A stretch of 64,000 nt of DNA from Candidatus Krumholzibacteriota bacterium (GCA_022711765.1 JAKLEB010000001.1:1346694-1410693); one strand, 5' to 3'; positions 27,690 to 37,312 are shown, counted from the first letter of the stretch. Program-made: numbers and translations. The notes: generated by a model from the letters alone, not told the origin.

Positions 27690-28282
27690 CCGGAGGCGTT
27701 CGGATCCGCTGCGGCTGGTGCGGCGACGACCCGCTCTACGTCCGCTACCATGACGAGGAATGGGGCGTCCCCAGCCGCGACGACCGCCATCTCTTCGAGA
27801 TGCTGATCCTCGAGGGCGCGCAGGCCGGGCTCGCCTGGATCACGATCCTGCGCAAGCGCGAGGGATACCGCCGGGCGTTTCGCGGCTTCGCCGTCGAGCG
27901 CGTCGCGCGGCTCACCGCCGCCGATCAGGCGCGCCTCTGCGAGGATCCAGGCATCGTGCGCAACCGCCTCAAGATCGCCGCCGCGGTCGGCAATGCGCGG
28001 GCCTGGCTGAAGCTGACGGAACAACGCGGGTCATTCGCCGACTACCTCTGGGATTTCGTCGACGGCCGGCCCATCGTCAACCGCTTCCGGTCGCTGCGGG
28101 ACATCCCCACGTCGACAGCTCTGTCGGACCGGCTCAGCAAGGACCTCAAGCAGCGCGGTTTCGGCTTCGTGGGCTCGACCAGCATCTACGCCTACGCGCA
28201 GTCCGTCGGACTGGTGAACGACCACCTCGTCGATTGCTTCCGACACGCCGAGGTGGGACGGCTCAGCCGGGCGAGCCCGTGA
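27686..28282 (+). CDS. tag: DNA-3-methyladenine glycosylase I
   Basis: 198 residues. Excises 3-methyladenine from alkylated DNA to start base excision repair. Near-complete agreement with Tag: CGWCGDDPLYVRYHDEEWG, FEMLILEGAQAGLAWITIL, IPTSTALSDRLSKDLKQRGF and GLVNDHLVDC. The zinc ligands (first Cys, His of YHDEEW, His and Cys of NDHLVDC) are all present, as is the catalytic Glu of LEGAQAG. The TTG at 27686 overlaps the previous stop (TTGA). An N-terminus near here is needed because the family starts just before RCGW. The last 20 bases overlap the converging symporter gene. Confidence 0.95.
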   Translation: MTGGVRIRCGWCGDDPLYVRYHDEEWGVPSRDDRHLFEMLILEGAQAGLAWITILRKREGYRRAFRGFAVERVARLTAADQARLCEDPGIVRNRLKIAAAVGNARAWLKLTEQRGSFADYLWDFVDGRPIVNRFRSLRDIPTSTALSDRLSKDLKQRGFGFVGSTSIYAYAQSVGLVNDHLVDCFRHAEVGRLSRASP

Positions 28283-29660
28283 CCGTCGCGCGGCGACGGA
28301 CCGCCGGCAGCACCAGGGACGCGGAGACCGCGAGCCCCGGGAAGATCGCCTCGACGCCGAGGTACGGACCGCCCCGGCCGGCCAGGAGCCAGCCGCCGGA
28401 AACGAGGCCGGCGAGCGCCATCCCCCACGCGACCCGCCGCCGGGCCGCCGCGTCGTTCGCGACCCAGCCCAGGTGCGCGAACAGGAGCGGCAGAAGCAGC
28501 ACGGGCGTGCCGAGCGAACCGAGGGTCTTCCACAGGGCCACCACCGATTGCGACCACAGGGCGAGGGCGGTCGCCACGAGCGCGGTCGCCGCGAGCGACC
28601 ACCGGACCGAGCGCAGGTTGCCCGGATCCTCCTGACCGAGCAGCGCGCCGGGCGGCAGCCGGCGCCGGCGCAGCAGGTCGCGGCCCAGGGTCGCCGCCGC
28701 GATGAACGAGTAGCTGTCCACTGTCGACATGATCGTGGCGAGGAGCGCCACGATGAAGAGACCTTCCCAGAGGTCCGGCAAGGCGATCGAGGCCAGGGCC
28801 GGGAACGCCGCCACGGGGTCGGCGAGATCGGGCACGAGGGCGCGGGCGTAGAGCGCCGCCGACGTCGTCAGGAAATCGAAGAGCACCCAGAAGCCGATCG
28901 ACACGAAGATCCCGGTGCGGGCCGTGCGCTCGTCGACCGCGGCGTAGCAGCGCTGGTAGAACGCGGGTTCGGCGAGCGTGGCCGCGGCGATCGCGTACCA
29001 CACGGCGACCGCCTGCCAGCCCAGACCGCCGTCCGCGGTGAAATGGGCGGGCGGAATGTGGGCCCGCAGCCAGCCGATCCCCCCGAACTTGACGGTGCAG
29101 ACCGGCACGATCATCAGGAAACCGGCGAACATGAGCACGAACTGCACCTGGTCCGTGGCGACCACGGCGCGCAGTCCGCCGCGGAACACGTAACCCACCG
29201 AGAAGGCGGTGCCGACCGCGACCGCGGCCCAGAGCGGCCACCCGGTCGCCATCCGGATCAGGACGCCGAGCATGAGGACGTAGGCGGCGGGCGCGGTCAT
29301 GACGAACAGCATGCCGGCGCCGACGAGCGCCGCGGGGCGGCCCCAGGCCGCCTCGAGCTGGTCGCAGGGGCTCAGGGCGCGCGTCCGCCGGGCGCGACGC
29401 GCGAGCACGAGGGCGAAGATCGCCGCGTAGAGGTAATAGGGAACTCCGAAGACGAGCCAGTTGCTCACCCCGTGCGACCAGCCGTACTCGCCGACGCCGA
29501 GGATGCCGCCGTACCAGGTGGCGACGAGCGTCGCCACGAAGGCCGGCAGCGTGAGGCGCCGGCCCGCGACCAGGTAATCGGCCTCGCCGCTCGGATAGCG
29601 GCGGAACAGCCGGACGATCACCCACAGCAGGTACAGCCCGTACGCCGCCGCGACGGCCAT
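28263..29660 (-). CDS. thiV: Sodium:solute symporter, probable thiamine transporter
   Basis: 465 residues, about 13 transmembrane helices, sodium:solute symporter (SSS) family. Characteristic segments are EADYLVAGRRLTLPAFVATL, LVATWYGGILGVGEYGWSHG (TM1 break), LRAVVATDQVQFVLMFAGFL and ALLATIMSTVDSYSFIAAATL followed by GRDLL. The last is the sodium-site TM8 signature. It is the third gene of an operon led by a TPP riboswitch and containing thiamine pyrophosphokinase, which points to uptake of thiamine or a precursor across the inner membrane. SSS proteins named ThiV were predicted on the same basis in other genomes. It is separated from the kinase gene by one base. Confidence 0.8.
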   Translation of the reverse strand: MAVAAAYGLYLLWVIVRLFRRYPSGEADYLVAGRRLTLPAFVATLVATWYGGILGVGEYGWSHGVSNWLVFGVPYYLYAAIFALVLARRARRTRALSPCDQLEAAWGRPAALVGAGMLFVMTAPAAYVLMLGVLIRMATGWPLWAAVAVGTAFSVGYVFRGGLRAVVATDQVQFVLMFAGFLMIVPVCTVKFGGIGWLRAHIPPAHFTADGGLGWQAVAVWYAIAAATLAEPAFYQRCYAAVDERTARTGIFVSIGFWVLFDFLTTSAALYARALVPDLADPVAAFPALASIALPDLWEGLFIVALLATIMSTVDSYSFIAAATLGRDLLRRRRLPPGALLGQEDPGNLRSVRWSLAATALVATALALWSQSVVALWKTLGSLGTPVLLLPLLFAHLGWVANDAAARRRVAWGMALAGLVSGGWLLAGRGGPYLGVEAIFPGLAVSASLVLPAVRRRATVTGSPG

Positions 29661-29661
29661 C

Positions 29662-30381
29662 TCACTCCTCGAACGCGCGGTGCTGGCCGGCCGGTTCGCG
29701 ATCCACGAGCACGAGCAAGGGGCCGTCGCCGGCGCGGATCAGGAGCGGATCGTAGGTCACGCGATTGCTGATGCCGCCGACCCCGTCCGGCCCGAGGTCG
29801 CCGTCGAGCAGCGGGTACTTGGCGCCGTCGATCGTGACGCCGCGGCTCTGGCCGCGGAGCGGCAGCAAGCTGAAGTTCGTGCCGAGGTCCAGGGACCACG
29901 ACACTGTCTGGCCCGGCGCCAGGCGCACGCCGTCCGCGCGCAATCCCGCGATCGCCAGGCGCATCCGGCCGGCGAACCGTTCGAGCAGCATGGTGTTGTA
30001 GAGCGTGTGGTCGAGCCGCCAGCCGACCGCTCCCACGAGGACCGCTTCCGTGAACCCCTGGTCCAGGAGGTACAGGAGCGCCTTCTCGCTGTCGGTCGTC
30101 TCCTGCTCGTCGACGCGCAGGAACTTCGGGCCGGCGCGGCCGTCGAGGACCCGGCCCGCCAGGGCGTCGAAATCGCCGATGACGATCTGCGGCGGAACCG
30201 GCAGTTCGTCGTACGGATGGCCCGCCGCGTCGGTGCAGACGAAGAGGTCGGCGCCCCCGAGCCAGTACTCGAGCACGCCGGGCGGCGGCGGCGGACCGTC
30301 GCAGAGGATCACGGCCCGGGGTCCCTTCTTCGGGAAGATGGGGCACGCGGCGCCGCCGGTCTCGAGATCGTACAAGGACAT
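29662..30381 (-). CDS. thiN: Thiamine pyrophosphokinase
   Basis: 239 residues. Converts thiamine and ATP to thiamine diphosphate. The family motifs are VIGDFDALAG (69-72 GDFD, metal and pyrophosphate site), ETTDSEKALLYLL (TD..K, 95-100) and GAVGWRLDHTLYN (GxxGxRxDH). The C-terminal beta domain that closes over thiamine (SWSLDLGTNFSLLPL, then GISNRVTYDPLLIRAGDGPLL) is complete. It lies between the outer-membrane receptor and the symporter in a TPP-riboswitch operon, so imported thiamine is activated on the spot. The N-terminal extension MSLYDLETGGAACPIF may be part of the natural start. Confidence 0.9.
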   Translation of the reverse strand: MSLYDLETGGAACPIFPKKGPRAVILCDGPPPPPGVLEYWLGGADLFVCTDAAGHPYDELPVPPQIVIGDFDALAGRVLDGRAGPKFLRVDEQETTDSEKALLYLLDQGFTEAVLVGAVGWRLDHTLYNTMLLERFAGRMRLAIAGLRADGVRLAPGQTVSWSLDLGTNFSLLPLRGQSRGVTIDGAKYPLLDGDLGPDGVGGISNRVTYDPLLIRAGDGPLLVLVDREPAGQHRAFEE

Positions 30382-30420
30382 CGCCAGCCTCGACCGCGCC
30401 GCGTCTCGCCGGGCGGTCCG

Positions 30421-32727
30421 TCAGAAGTCGTAATCGACGCCGGCCAGGAAGCTCCGGGGCGCGCCCGGAATGTACATGTTCTCGCCGTCGCTGTCATACC
30501 ATGGATCGTGGTAGCCGGCGGTCTCGTACGCCTCGTCCAGCAGATTGAGGATCCGCAGGTGGGCGTCCAGGCCGGCGAGCGCGTGCGCGCCGGCGCGACC
30601 GAGATCCAGCGATACGCTCAGATCGACGACGGTGGACCCGTCGATCGTGCGGCCCTCGTCGCCCGTGTTGTCGAGGTACTGCCGCCCCACGTGGCGGAGG
30701 CGCAGGCCGCAAGTCGCCGCGCCGACCTCGCTCGTCCAGGCGGCCGACATCAGGATGTCGGGGAACAGGGCGATCGGGTTGCCCGAGAAATCGTCGCGCG
30801 TCGTGTCGGACGTGGCGTAGCTGAAGCTGTCGTACTCGTTCCAGCTGCGGCTCGCGCCGACACTCAGCTGGTGGTCGGGGTGAGGCCGCCAGCGCAGGCC
30901 GAGCTCGACCCCGCGGTGGAGCGCTTTCTGCGCGTTCGCGCGCAGGTAGCCGCGGTCCGGATCGTACACGCCCGTCGGCACGATCTCGTTCGTGAAGTCC
31001 ATCCAGTAGCCGTTGACGGTGACGCTGAGGTCCTGCGCGCGGACGGCGACTCCGCCCTCCCAGTTCACGACCTTCTCCTCGTCCAGCAGCGGTCCGGACC
31101 ACTCGACGTACAGCGGCGCCCCCTCGCCGTCCCGGACGACCTCGCCGTGCGCGAACAGCGGCGCGCGACCGAGCTCGTCGGGGCCGCCCCAGGCGTCCCA
31201 GTAGTCGCTGTCCGCGGGTTCGCGGTGGGTCACGCCGGCGTGTCCATAGAGGCCGATCTCGCTGCCCGCCACCCGCCACGGGGTCTGCCAGAAGAGGCCG
31301 CCCTTGGGGTTGAGGAAATCGTGCGCCACCGAGTACGCGCTGCGCGCGGCGCCCGAGAAGTTCCCGACGTCGGCCTGCAGGAAGTCGTACTCGCGGTGCT
31401 GGTACTGCAGGTCGGCGAGCAGGGTGAGGCCGGGCACGAACTCCCAGCGTTCGTTGAGGTAGAGAGACCAGGCGTCCTTGTCGCCGGTATAGGCGTAGTA
31501 CTTCAGTCCGCCGGGGATCTGGTCGGGGGTCAGCGCCTCGCCGCCCGTGCCGGCGCCCGCGGAGAGCACGTCGCCCCAGTGGTCGCTGTGGAACCGGTAG
31601 GCATCGCCGCCGGCCACCAGGCGGCCGCCCGGGTGGCTCCATTGCAGCGACGGCACCCACCCGGTCTGGTCCTTGCGGACCGATTTCGTGCGCACGAGAT
31701 CGACCTCGTCGCCGGGCTGGTAGAGGTCGGGACGGTAGGCGTCGAGGCTGAAGGACGCCGCGTCGCGGTCGCCCCGGAAGTTCTCGTAGAACCCCTCGCC
31801 GTGGATCGTGTAGACGCTGTTGCGCAGGAGCAGGTCCGGCGCGAGGTCGAACTCCCAGTGCAGCTCGTAATGCGGCTGGCGGAAGTCGTCGACGGCGTTC
31901 CAGTAGGTCTCCGGGTTGAACCGGCGGTCGACGGCGAGGACCGACGCCGGCGCCGGGTCCCAGGCGTGGTGCGTCAGCTCGTGGCCGGTGTAGACGTTGG
32001 CCTGGAGCCGATGATGCCCGTGTCGCCACCGGCCCGACCAGAACACCGCCCACTGCTCGCTGCCCGAGCGGGCGCGGTAGCCGTCGCTGGCGAGCTGGCT
32101 CAGGCGCAGGCCGGTCGACAGGCCACGGCCCAGCTCGCCGGTCTGATAGCGCACGACCCGGCGGCTGGTGCCCCAGCTGCCGGCCTCGAGCGTCGCCCGC
32201 CCCTCCGGCTCCTCGCCGAGCACGTCGGTCACCAGGTTGATGGTGCCGCCGATCGCCGTGACCCCGCCCACCCCGTTCGAGACCCCGCGCTGCACCTGCA
32301 CGTCCTGGAGGCTCGACGCGAGGTCCGGAAGGTCGACCCAGTAGACCTGGTGGTCCTCGGGATCGTTCAGCGGGATGCCGTTGACGAGCACGCCGACTCG
32401 GCGCTGGTCGAAGCCGCGGATCTTCAGGTAGGTGTAGCCGATGCCGTTGCCGGCGTCGCTGTAGGCGAAGACGCCGGGGATGTCCTGCAGGAGCAGGGGA
32501 AGGTCCTGAGCCGACTGGCGGCGCCGGATCTCGACCTGCGGCAGGTTCGTGTGGCTGAGGTGGACGTCGCTGCGGTAGCGCGACGCGGTGACGACGACCT
32601 CGTCCGCCTGGTAGACGGGAACGGCCGTCGTGTCGGGCGCCGCCTCCTGGGCGGAGACGGCGGCGGTCCCGGCCGCGGTCAGGACGAGGAATCCCGCCGC
32701 CGCCACGGTGAGCAGGTGTTCGGACAT
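30421..32727 (-). CDS. TonB-dependent outer-membrane receptor, probable thiamine uptake
   Basis: 768 residues. Signal peptide (LLTVAAAGFLVLTAAGTAAVSAQ), then the TonB box DEVVVTAS, a plug domain (about 50-165: QDLPLLLQDIPGV, YLKIRGFDQRRVGVLVNGIP) and a 22-strand barrel region ending in FLAGVDYDF with the C-terminal Phe needed for Bam assembly. Long aromatic-rich alternations are seen throughout. It is the first coding gene after the TPP riboswitch and its terminator, as in the OMR1 receptors of Bacteroidetes that bring in thiamine. Substrate assignment rests on the riboswitch and the following kinase. GCGAGG lies just before the ATG. Confidence 0.88.
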   Translation of the reverse strand: MSEHLLTVAAAGFLVLTAAGTAAVSAQEAAPDTTAVPVYQADEVVVTASRYRSDVHLSHTNLPQVEIRRRQSAQDLPLLLQDIPGVFAYSDAGNGIGYTYLKIRGFDQRRVGVLVNGIPLNDPEDHQVYWVDLPDLASSLQDVQVQRGVSNGVGGVTAIGGTINLVTDVLGEEPEGRATLEAGSWGTSRRVVRYQTGELGRGLSTGLRLSQLASDGYRARSGSEQWAVFWSGRWRHGHHRLQANVYTGHELTHHAWDPAPASVLAVDRRFNPETYWNAVDDFRQPHYELHWEFDLAPDLLLRNSVYTIHGEGFYENFRGDRDAASFSLDAYRPDLYQPGDEVDLVRTKSVRKDQTGWVPSLQWSHPGGRLVAGGDAYRFHSDHWGDVLSAGAGTGGEALTPDQIPGGLKYYAYTGDKDAWSLYLNERWEFVPGLTLLADLQYQHREYDFLQADVGNFSGAARSAYSVAHDFLNPKGGLFWQTPWRVAGSEIGLYGHAGVTHREPADSDYWDAWGGPDELGRAPLFAHGEVVRDGEGAPLYVEWSGPLLDEEKVVNWEGGVAVRAQDLSVTVNGYWMDFTNEIVPTGVYDPDRGYLRANAQKALHRGVELGLRWRPHPDHQLSVGASRSWNEYDSFSYATSDTTRDDFSGNPIALFPDILMSAAWTSEVGAATCGLRLRHVGRQYLDNTGDEGRTIDGSTVVDLSVSLDLGRAGAHALAGLDAHLRILNLLDEAYETAGYHDPWYDSDGENMYIPGAPRSFLAGVDYDF

Positions 32728-32765
32728 CGCGAACCTCGCTCGTGGATCGGTGGTCGGGAGCCGAC

Positions 32766-32795
32766 GAAAAAACCGGCTCCTGGTTCAGGGCCGGT
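32766..32795 (-). terminator. Riboswitch-linked intrinsic terminator
   Basis: On the minus strand ACCGGC and GCCGGT, with an inner CCTG/CAGG, form a hairpin followed directly by six T. It lies 26 bases after the TPP aptamer and 38 bases before the receptor ATG, so it is placed to stop transcription when TPP is bound. A competing antiterminator pairing was not resolved by eye. Confidence 0.8.
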
Positions 32796-32821
32796 GGCGG
32801 AAGAAGAGAGATCCTGCGGTT

Positions 32822-32898
32822 TCCGTTTCCCTACGCCGGTATGATCCGGGTCAGGTGCGGAGGGTGTGATCTCAGGCTTTCCAGCCACCCCTAACGGA
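32822..32898 (-). promoter_or_regulatory. TPP riboswitch (THI element)
   Basis: Minus strand. P1 is TCCGTT (complement of 32893-32898) with AACGGA (32822-32827). Between them are the conserved pieces in order: AGGGGTG, CTGAGA (complement of 32870-32875), CACCCTCCGCACCTGA, CCGGATCATACCGGCG and TAGGGAA. These match the family consensus GGGGTG...CTGAGA...ACCTGATCTGGATAATGCCAGCGTAGGGAA almost base for base, including the pyrophosphate- and thiamine-contacting loops. The only family-variable part is P3. Thiamine diphosphate binding should switch off the receptor-kinase-symporter operon downstream. Confidence 0.96.
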
Positions 32899-33027
32899 CG
32901 CGCCCACGCTAGGCGCGCGAGTCGCGGTTGTCAAGCGCGATGGCTCGACTCGCGGCCCGCCACGCATTATCATGCCCGCGCCGGAAACGCGGCGACGTGC
33001 CCGGGCGAACGACCGGAAGGTGGTGCC

Positions 33028-33438
33028 GTGCCGAACGAACTCGACGACCTGTCCCGACCGCTCGAGCTGCCGCAGGGCACCGTCGCGTTCGACCGCGATG
33101 CGCGGTTCTTCGTCACCCACCGGCAGCGCGCCGACCGCCTGCGCGAGGAGTGCCGCGTGGTCCGGCTGGTTCCGGACGAACTCCTGCACCCGGCGCCGCC
33201 CTGCGACTTCGTGCTGCGCCGGGGCAACCTGCGCGTGAGCGAACTGCTCGCCGACGGCCGCGAGGTCGCGCGCGCCGTGCTGCAGGCGGGAGCCGTCTGC
33301 CAGGTCCGCGAGGGGGCGCCGGCGGGCGTTGGCGACGACGGCGGTTCGCCACTATATAGCCTAGGGAATACGGTGTTTATGGCGCTCGGCGAGACGGAGA
33401 TCTGGTACCTGCCGGCCGGCAGCCTCGACGCCCACTGA
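33028..33438 (+). CDS. Small protein with cNMP-binding-like domain
   Basis: 136 residues from a GTG at 33028 with GGAAGG upstream. The central part (VRLVPDELLHPAPPCDFVLR, RGNLRVSELLADGREVARAV, LQAGAVCQV) follows the beta-roll of Crp/cNMP-binding domains: a 'DFV.RG.vrvs...dGre...avL..G' pattern. There is no helix-turn-helix, and the phosphate-binding cassette RxA is not evident, so nucleotide binding is doubtful. Bases 33345-33375 (ctatatagcctagggaatacggtg) are unusually AT-rich for this window while staying in frame. It lies 42 bases before gpmI and may be co-transcribed. Confidence 0.55.
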   Translation: MPNELDDLSRPLELPQGTVAFDRDARFFVTHRQRADRLREECRVVRLVPDELLHPAPPCDFVLRRGNLRVSELLADGREVARAVLQAGAVCQVREGAPAGVGDDGGSPLYSLGNTVFMALGETEIWYLPAGSLDAH

Positions 33439-33480
33439 CCTCGCGACGGGATCCCGACGATCCACCAGGAGTCCGCCAGC

Positions 33481-35061
33481 ATGCCCGACCAGCCTCGCCC
33501 CCGCCTCGTGCTCTGCATCCTCGACGGCGTCGGCTACCGGGAGGGTCCCGACCGCGAGCGCGGCAACGCCGTGATCGCCGCGCGGCCCCGGTACCTCGAG
33601 AGCCTCTTCGCGCGCTTCCCCCACACGACCCTCGACGCCTGCGGGCTCGCCGTCGGCCTGCCCGAGGGCCAGATGGGCAACAGCGAGGTCGGGCACCTGA
33701 CGATCGGCGCCGGCCGCGTGATGTACCAGGAGCTGGTGCGGATCGGCCGCAGCCTCGAGAGCGGCGAGTTCGCCCGCCAGGCGGCCTGGCGCGATTTCGT
33801 GGACCGCGGGCTCGCGGGGACGCGACGCCTGCACCTGATCGGCCTCGTCTCGCCGGGCGGGGTCCACAGCCACACCGATCACCTCTACGGGATCGTCGCC
33901 ACGGCGAAAGCGGCTGGCTTCACGGACATCTTCGTCCACGCCCTCCTCGACGGCCGCGATACCGACCCCCGCAGCGGCCTCGGCTACCTGCGCGACCTCG
34001 AGGCGAAGCTCGCCGGGATCGGCGCCGGGCGCATCGCCACGGTCATGGGTCGTTATTACGGCATGGACCGCGACAAACGCTGGGACCGCAGCGCGAAGGC
34101 CTGGGACGCGATCGTCGACGCCGTCGGACCGCGGGCCGGCGATCCGCTCGCCGCGATCCAGGCCAGCTACGACGACGACGTGACCGACGAGTTCGTCGTG
34201 CCGGTCGTGATCGCCGGCCCCGACGGCGGTCCGCTCGCCCGCGTCGAGGACCGCGACAGCGTCTTCTTCTGGAACTTCCGCGCCGATCGCGCCCGCCAGC
34301 TGACCTGGGCGTTCATGGATCCGGCGTTCGAAGGGTGGAAACCCCCGCGGCGGCCCCGCGTCAATTACCTCACGATGACGCCCTATGACGAGAAGCTCGC
34401 GAACGTGCCGGCGGTCTTCACGCCGGAGCAGCCGCACCGCTCGCTCGCCGAGATCTTCGCCGAGCGCGGGATCCGCAACCTGCGCACGGCCGAGACCGAG
34501 AAGTACGCGCACGTGACGTACTTCCTCAACGGCGGTCGCGAGGAGCCGTGGCCCCACGAGGTCCGCAAGCTGATCCCCTCGCCCAAGGTCGCCACCTACG
34601 ACCTGCAGCCGGAGATGTCCGCCCCCGAGGTCGCCGAGGTCGTGGCCCAGGCGTGCCGCAGCGGCGACTACGACGTGATCATCGTCAACTTCGCGAACGG
34701 CGACATGGTCGGCCATACCGGCGTGTTCGACGCTGCCGTCCAGGCCGTGCGCACCCTCGACCGGCTCCTCGGCGAGATCATGCCCCCGAGCCTCGACGCC
34801 GGCACGATCTGGCTCGTGACCGCCGACCACGGCAACTGCGACGAGATGGTCGACCAGGACGGCAAGGTCCTCACGCAGCACAGCCTCAGCCGGGTGCCGT
34901 TCATCGTGGCGGGCAAGGCGTTCGAGGGGCAGGTCGACCGCATCCCCGCCGCCGACTGGGGTCTGACCGACATCGCCCCGACAATCCTCGGCCTGCTGGG
35001 CCTGCCGAAACCCCAGGAAATGACCGGACGATCCATCATCAAGCCTGACGAGTACTTGTAA
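33481..35061 (+). CDS. gpmI: 2,3-bisphosphoglycerate-independent phosphoglycerate mutase
   Basis: 526 residues. Interconverts 3- and 2-phosphoglycerate in glycolysis with two Mn2+. The alkaline-phosphatase-like core starts LVLCILDGVGYREG (first metal Asp). The phosphoserine is S68 in PEGQMGNSEVGH. The inserted transferase domain runs about 80-310 (VSPGGVHSHTDHLYG, LLDGRDTDPRSG, FFWNFRADRARQL). Later metal ligands are in INFANGDMVGHTG-like IVNFANGDMVGHTGVFDAAV and WLVTADHGNCDEM. Length matches the family. All catalytic motifs are present. Confidence 0.97.
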   Translation: MPDQPRPRLVLCILDGVGYREGPDRERGNAVIAARPRYLESLFARFPHTTLDACGLAVGLPEGQMGNSEVGHLTIGAGRVMYQELVRIGRSLESGEFARQAAWRDFVDRGLAGTRRLHLIGLVSPGGVHSHTDHLYGIVATAKAAGFTDIFVHALLDGRDTDPRSGLGYLRDLEAKLAGIGAGRIATVMGRYYGMDRDKRWDRSAKAWDAIVDAVGPRAGDPLAAIQASYDDDVTDEFVVPVVIAGPDGGPLARVEDRDSVFFWNFRADRARQLTWAFMDPAFEGWKPPRRPRVNYLTMTPYDEKLANVPAVFTPEQPHRSLAEIFAERGIRNLRTAETEKYAHVTYFLNGGREEPWPHEVRKLIPSPKVATYDLQPEMSAPEVAEVVAQACRSGDYDVIIVNFANGDMVGHTGVFDAAVQAVRTLDRLLGEIMPPSLDAGTIWLVTADHGNCDEMVDQDGKVLTQHSLSRVPFIVAGKAFEGQVDRIPAADWGLTDIAPTILGLLGLPKPQEMTGRSIIKPDEYL

Positions 35062-35090
35062 ATCGTCAAGGAATTTTAACGCCCGGCGTC

Positions 35091-35120
35091 TTGGAATTCC
35101 CCGGTTCCTTGTGCTATAAT
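35091..35120 (+). promoter_or_regulatory. Strong sigma70-type promoter
   Basis: TTGGAA (35091-35096), an 18-base spacer and a consensus TATAAT (35115-35120), the latter preceded by TGC (extended -10). It lies in an AT-rich stretch between gpmI and the secreted OB-fold gene, giving a leader of about 95 bases. This is the best promoter match in the window. Confidence 0.75.
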
Positions 35121-35221
35121 GCGGACGTTCTTGGCAGCTGGACCGGTCGTGACCAGTCCGCGATGGGTGTCCATACGTCTCGAGCAGCGGTTCTCGTCCC
35201 GAACCTCAAGGAGTGCCCAGG

Positions 35222-37141
35222 ATGACGAAATTCTTAACGTGCATGCTCGCCGTGCTCATGACGGCCGGTCTGGCTGCGGCGCAGACCATCGACGACATCC
35301 AATACTACAACCCCGTGACCGGCGCGCCGGAAAGCCCGTACGCCGGGCAGGTCGTGACGGTGTCCGGCACGGTCTACGTCGTCGCCGGCACCTACAACAC
35401 CGGCACCCAATACATCCAGAACGAGACCGGCGGTATCGCGTTCTTCCTGGCGTCGACCGGCCTCGAGATCGGCGACGTCGTCGAGGTCACCGGCACGGTC
35501 GGCCTGTTCCAGGGCGAGATCCAGATCAGCAGCCCGAGCTTCTCCCTGACCGGGTCCGCCCCCGAGCCGACGCCAATCCCGCTCACCCCGGCGGCGCTGC
35601 TCGCCGACTACGAGTACGTGGGCAGCTTCGTGGCCGTCACCGGCGTCGTCGCGTCGAAGACCACCGGCCAGTTCACCCTCGAGGCCGGGACGGACGACCT
35701 CGTGGTATACATCGACGCCGACACCGGCATCGACATCGGCGCCGTGGCCGTCGGCGACGAGTACCTCGTCAAGAGCCCCGCCGTGGTCTTCAACGGCCTG
35801 ATCGAGCTGAAGCCCCGCATGCAGAGCGACCTCGTCGAGGATCCGAGCGGCGACACCGTGCCCGTGATCAGCGGCATCCGCGCCGAGAACTACGTGCCGA
35901 TGGCCAACGAGCCCATCGTGATCCGCGCCACCATCGAGGACAACAGCGCCGTGGCGAGCGCGATCCTCCGCTACCGCAACAGCGACGGCACCACGCCGGG
36001 CGCCTGGAACTCCGTGGCCATGGTCGCCCAGGGCGGCGACCTGTACCAGGGCACCATCCCCGCCAACCATCCGCAGAGCCAGGTGGACTACTACATCGAG
36101 GCGACGGACGACGGCGCCCAGACCGTCACCAATCCGGGCGATGCGCCGGACGGATTCTACAGCATCGCCGTCGGCCTGACCTCCATCTACGCGATGCAGT
36201 ACGCGCATCCGGACAGCACGAGCCAGAACACGCCGTACCTCGGCAAGGTCCTGAACATCGCCGGCGTGGTGACGGCGGGCACCGGCGAGGCCGGCGCGCC
36301 GAGCAAGTTCGTCGTCCAGGCCCAGAACACCGGTCCGTACGGCGGCTACGCCTTCGGCGGCGTGCTGGTCTACGAGGGCACCGCGGCCAACGAGTTCTAC
36401 CGCGGCGACGTGGTCGAGGTCGGCGGCTACGGCAACGAGTACTTCGGCCTCACGGAGATGGAGCCGCACAACGGCGACGCCATCAACCTGCTCGCCTTCG
36501 GCGCCGACCTGCCCGTGCCGGCGCGCGTCAAGACCCGCGTCATCGCGGACGACGTCCTCACCGACGGGACCGGCAAGCTCGGCGAGGCGTGGGAGAGCGT
36601 GTGGGTCAAGACCTGGGCGTCCCAGGTGCTCGGCGTCTCGGCGTTCGACGAGTACTACATCAGCGACACTGCGGCCTGGTCCGACAGCTGCGAGGTCGAG
36701 CCCGCGCTCGAGCTGACCTACGTGCCGACCGTGGGCGACGTGATCCTCGTCGAGGGCTACGTCGACTACGCCTTCGGCGCGTTCCAGGTCACCCCGCTCG
36801 CCGACGAGTACGTCATCCTGACGGACATGGTCGGGGTCGACGACACGCCGACGATCGAGGCGGCCGGCGGCTTCAAGGGGATCTACCCGAATCCCTTCAA
36901 TCCCGCGACCAAGATCAGCTTCGTCCTCAACCGCGACGAGCTCGCGCAGCTGAACGTCTACAACCTGCGCGGCGAGCTCGTGCGCACGCTGGTGAACGAA
37001 CGGCTGCCGATGGGCGACTACGAGCTCGCCTTCGATGGTCGCGACCAGTCCGGCCAGAGCCTCGCGAGCGGCGAATACTTCGCCAGGTTGCGGATCGGCA
37101 AGACCGTGATGCAGGTGCGCAAGCTGAGTCTCGTGAAGTAG
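35222..37141 (+). CDS. Secreted OB-fold repeat protein with C-terminal FlgD-like sorting module
   Basis: 639 residues. Signal peptide ([16 protein letters not shown]). Three OB-fold-like units follow: about 20-115 ([41 protein letters not shown]), about 120-205 ([18 protein letters not shown]) and about 340-540 ([42 protein letters not shown]). An Ig-like segment lies between them at about 218-320. The end, [20 protein letters not shown] to [19 protein letters not shown], is the FlgD-like module found on exported FCB proteins and read there as a secretion/sorting signal. The ATG at 35222 follows AAGGAG by eight bases. The strong upstream promoter suggests high expression. Precise function unknown. 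Confidence 0.8.
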   Translation: MTKFLTCMLAVLMTAGLAAAQTIDDIQYYNPVTGAPESPYAGQVVTVSGTVYVVAGTYNTGTQYIQNETGGIAFFLASTGLEIGDVVEVTGTVGLFQGEIQISSPSFSLTGSAPEPTPIPLTPAALLADYEYVGSFVAVTGVVASKTTGQFTLEAGTDDLVVYIDADTGIDIGAVAVGDEYLVKSPAVVFNGLIELKPRMQSDLVEDPSGDTVPVISGIRAENYVPMANEPIVIRATIEDNSAVASAILRYRNSDGTTPGAWNSVAMVAQGGDLYQGTIPANHPQSQVDYYIEATDDGAQTVTNPGDAPDGFYSIAVGLTSIYAMQYAHPDSTSQNTPYLGKVLNIAGVVTAGTGEAGAPSKFVVQAQNTGPYGGYAFGGVLVYEGTAANEFYRGDVVEVGGYGNEYFGLTEMEPHNGDAINLLAFGADLPVPARVKTRVIADDVLTDGTGKLGEAWESVWVKTWASQVLGVSAFDEYYISDTAAWSDSCEVEPALELTYVPTVGDVILVEGYVDYAFGAFQVTPLADEYVILTDMVGVDDTPTIEAAGGFKGIYPNPFNPATKISFVLNRDELAQLNVYNLRGELVRTLVNERLPMGDYELAFDGRDQSGQSLASGEYFARLRIGKTVMQVRKLSLVK

Positions 37142-37181
37142 GACCACCGGCGCCGGTCCTCGCGAACGGCGAACCTCGGCA

Positions 37182-37207
37182 GGGCCCCGATCGATCGATC
37201 GGGGCCC
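37182..37207. terminator. Perfect GC palindrome after the OB-fold gene
   Basis: gggccccgatcga and its exact complement in tandem, 26 bases without a spacer, 41 bases after the stop codon and followed by gcttcg. It can form a strong hairpin separating this gene from the leucine operon. Confidence 0.6.
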
Positions 37208-37312
37208 GCTTCGTTCCCGCGCCCGTCCGGCGACCCTGGCGGAATCGGCCGATCTGGCAGACCATTATCGGTCAGGATCGCTCGCATCTCGGTCTCCAGC
37301 GCGGAGAGAGCC

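Noticed and set aside
33345..33375. AT-rich insert within the cNMP-binding-like gene as a mobile-element scar
   Set aside because: The frame is kept and the encoded LYSLGNTVFMALGETEIWYL reads as normal beta strands; no repeats flank it.
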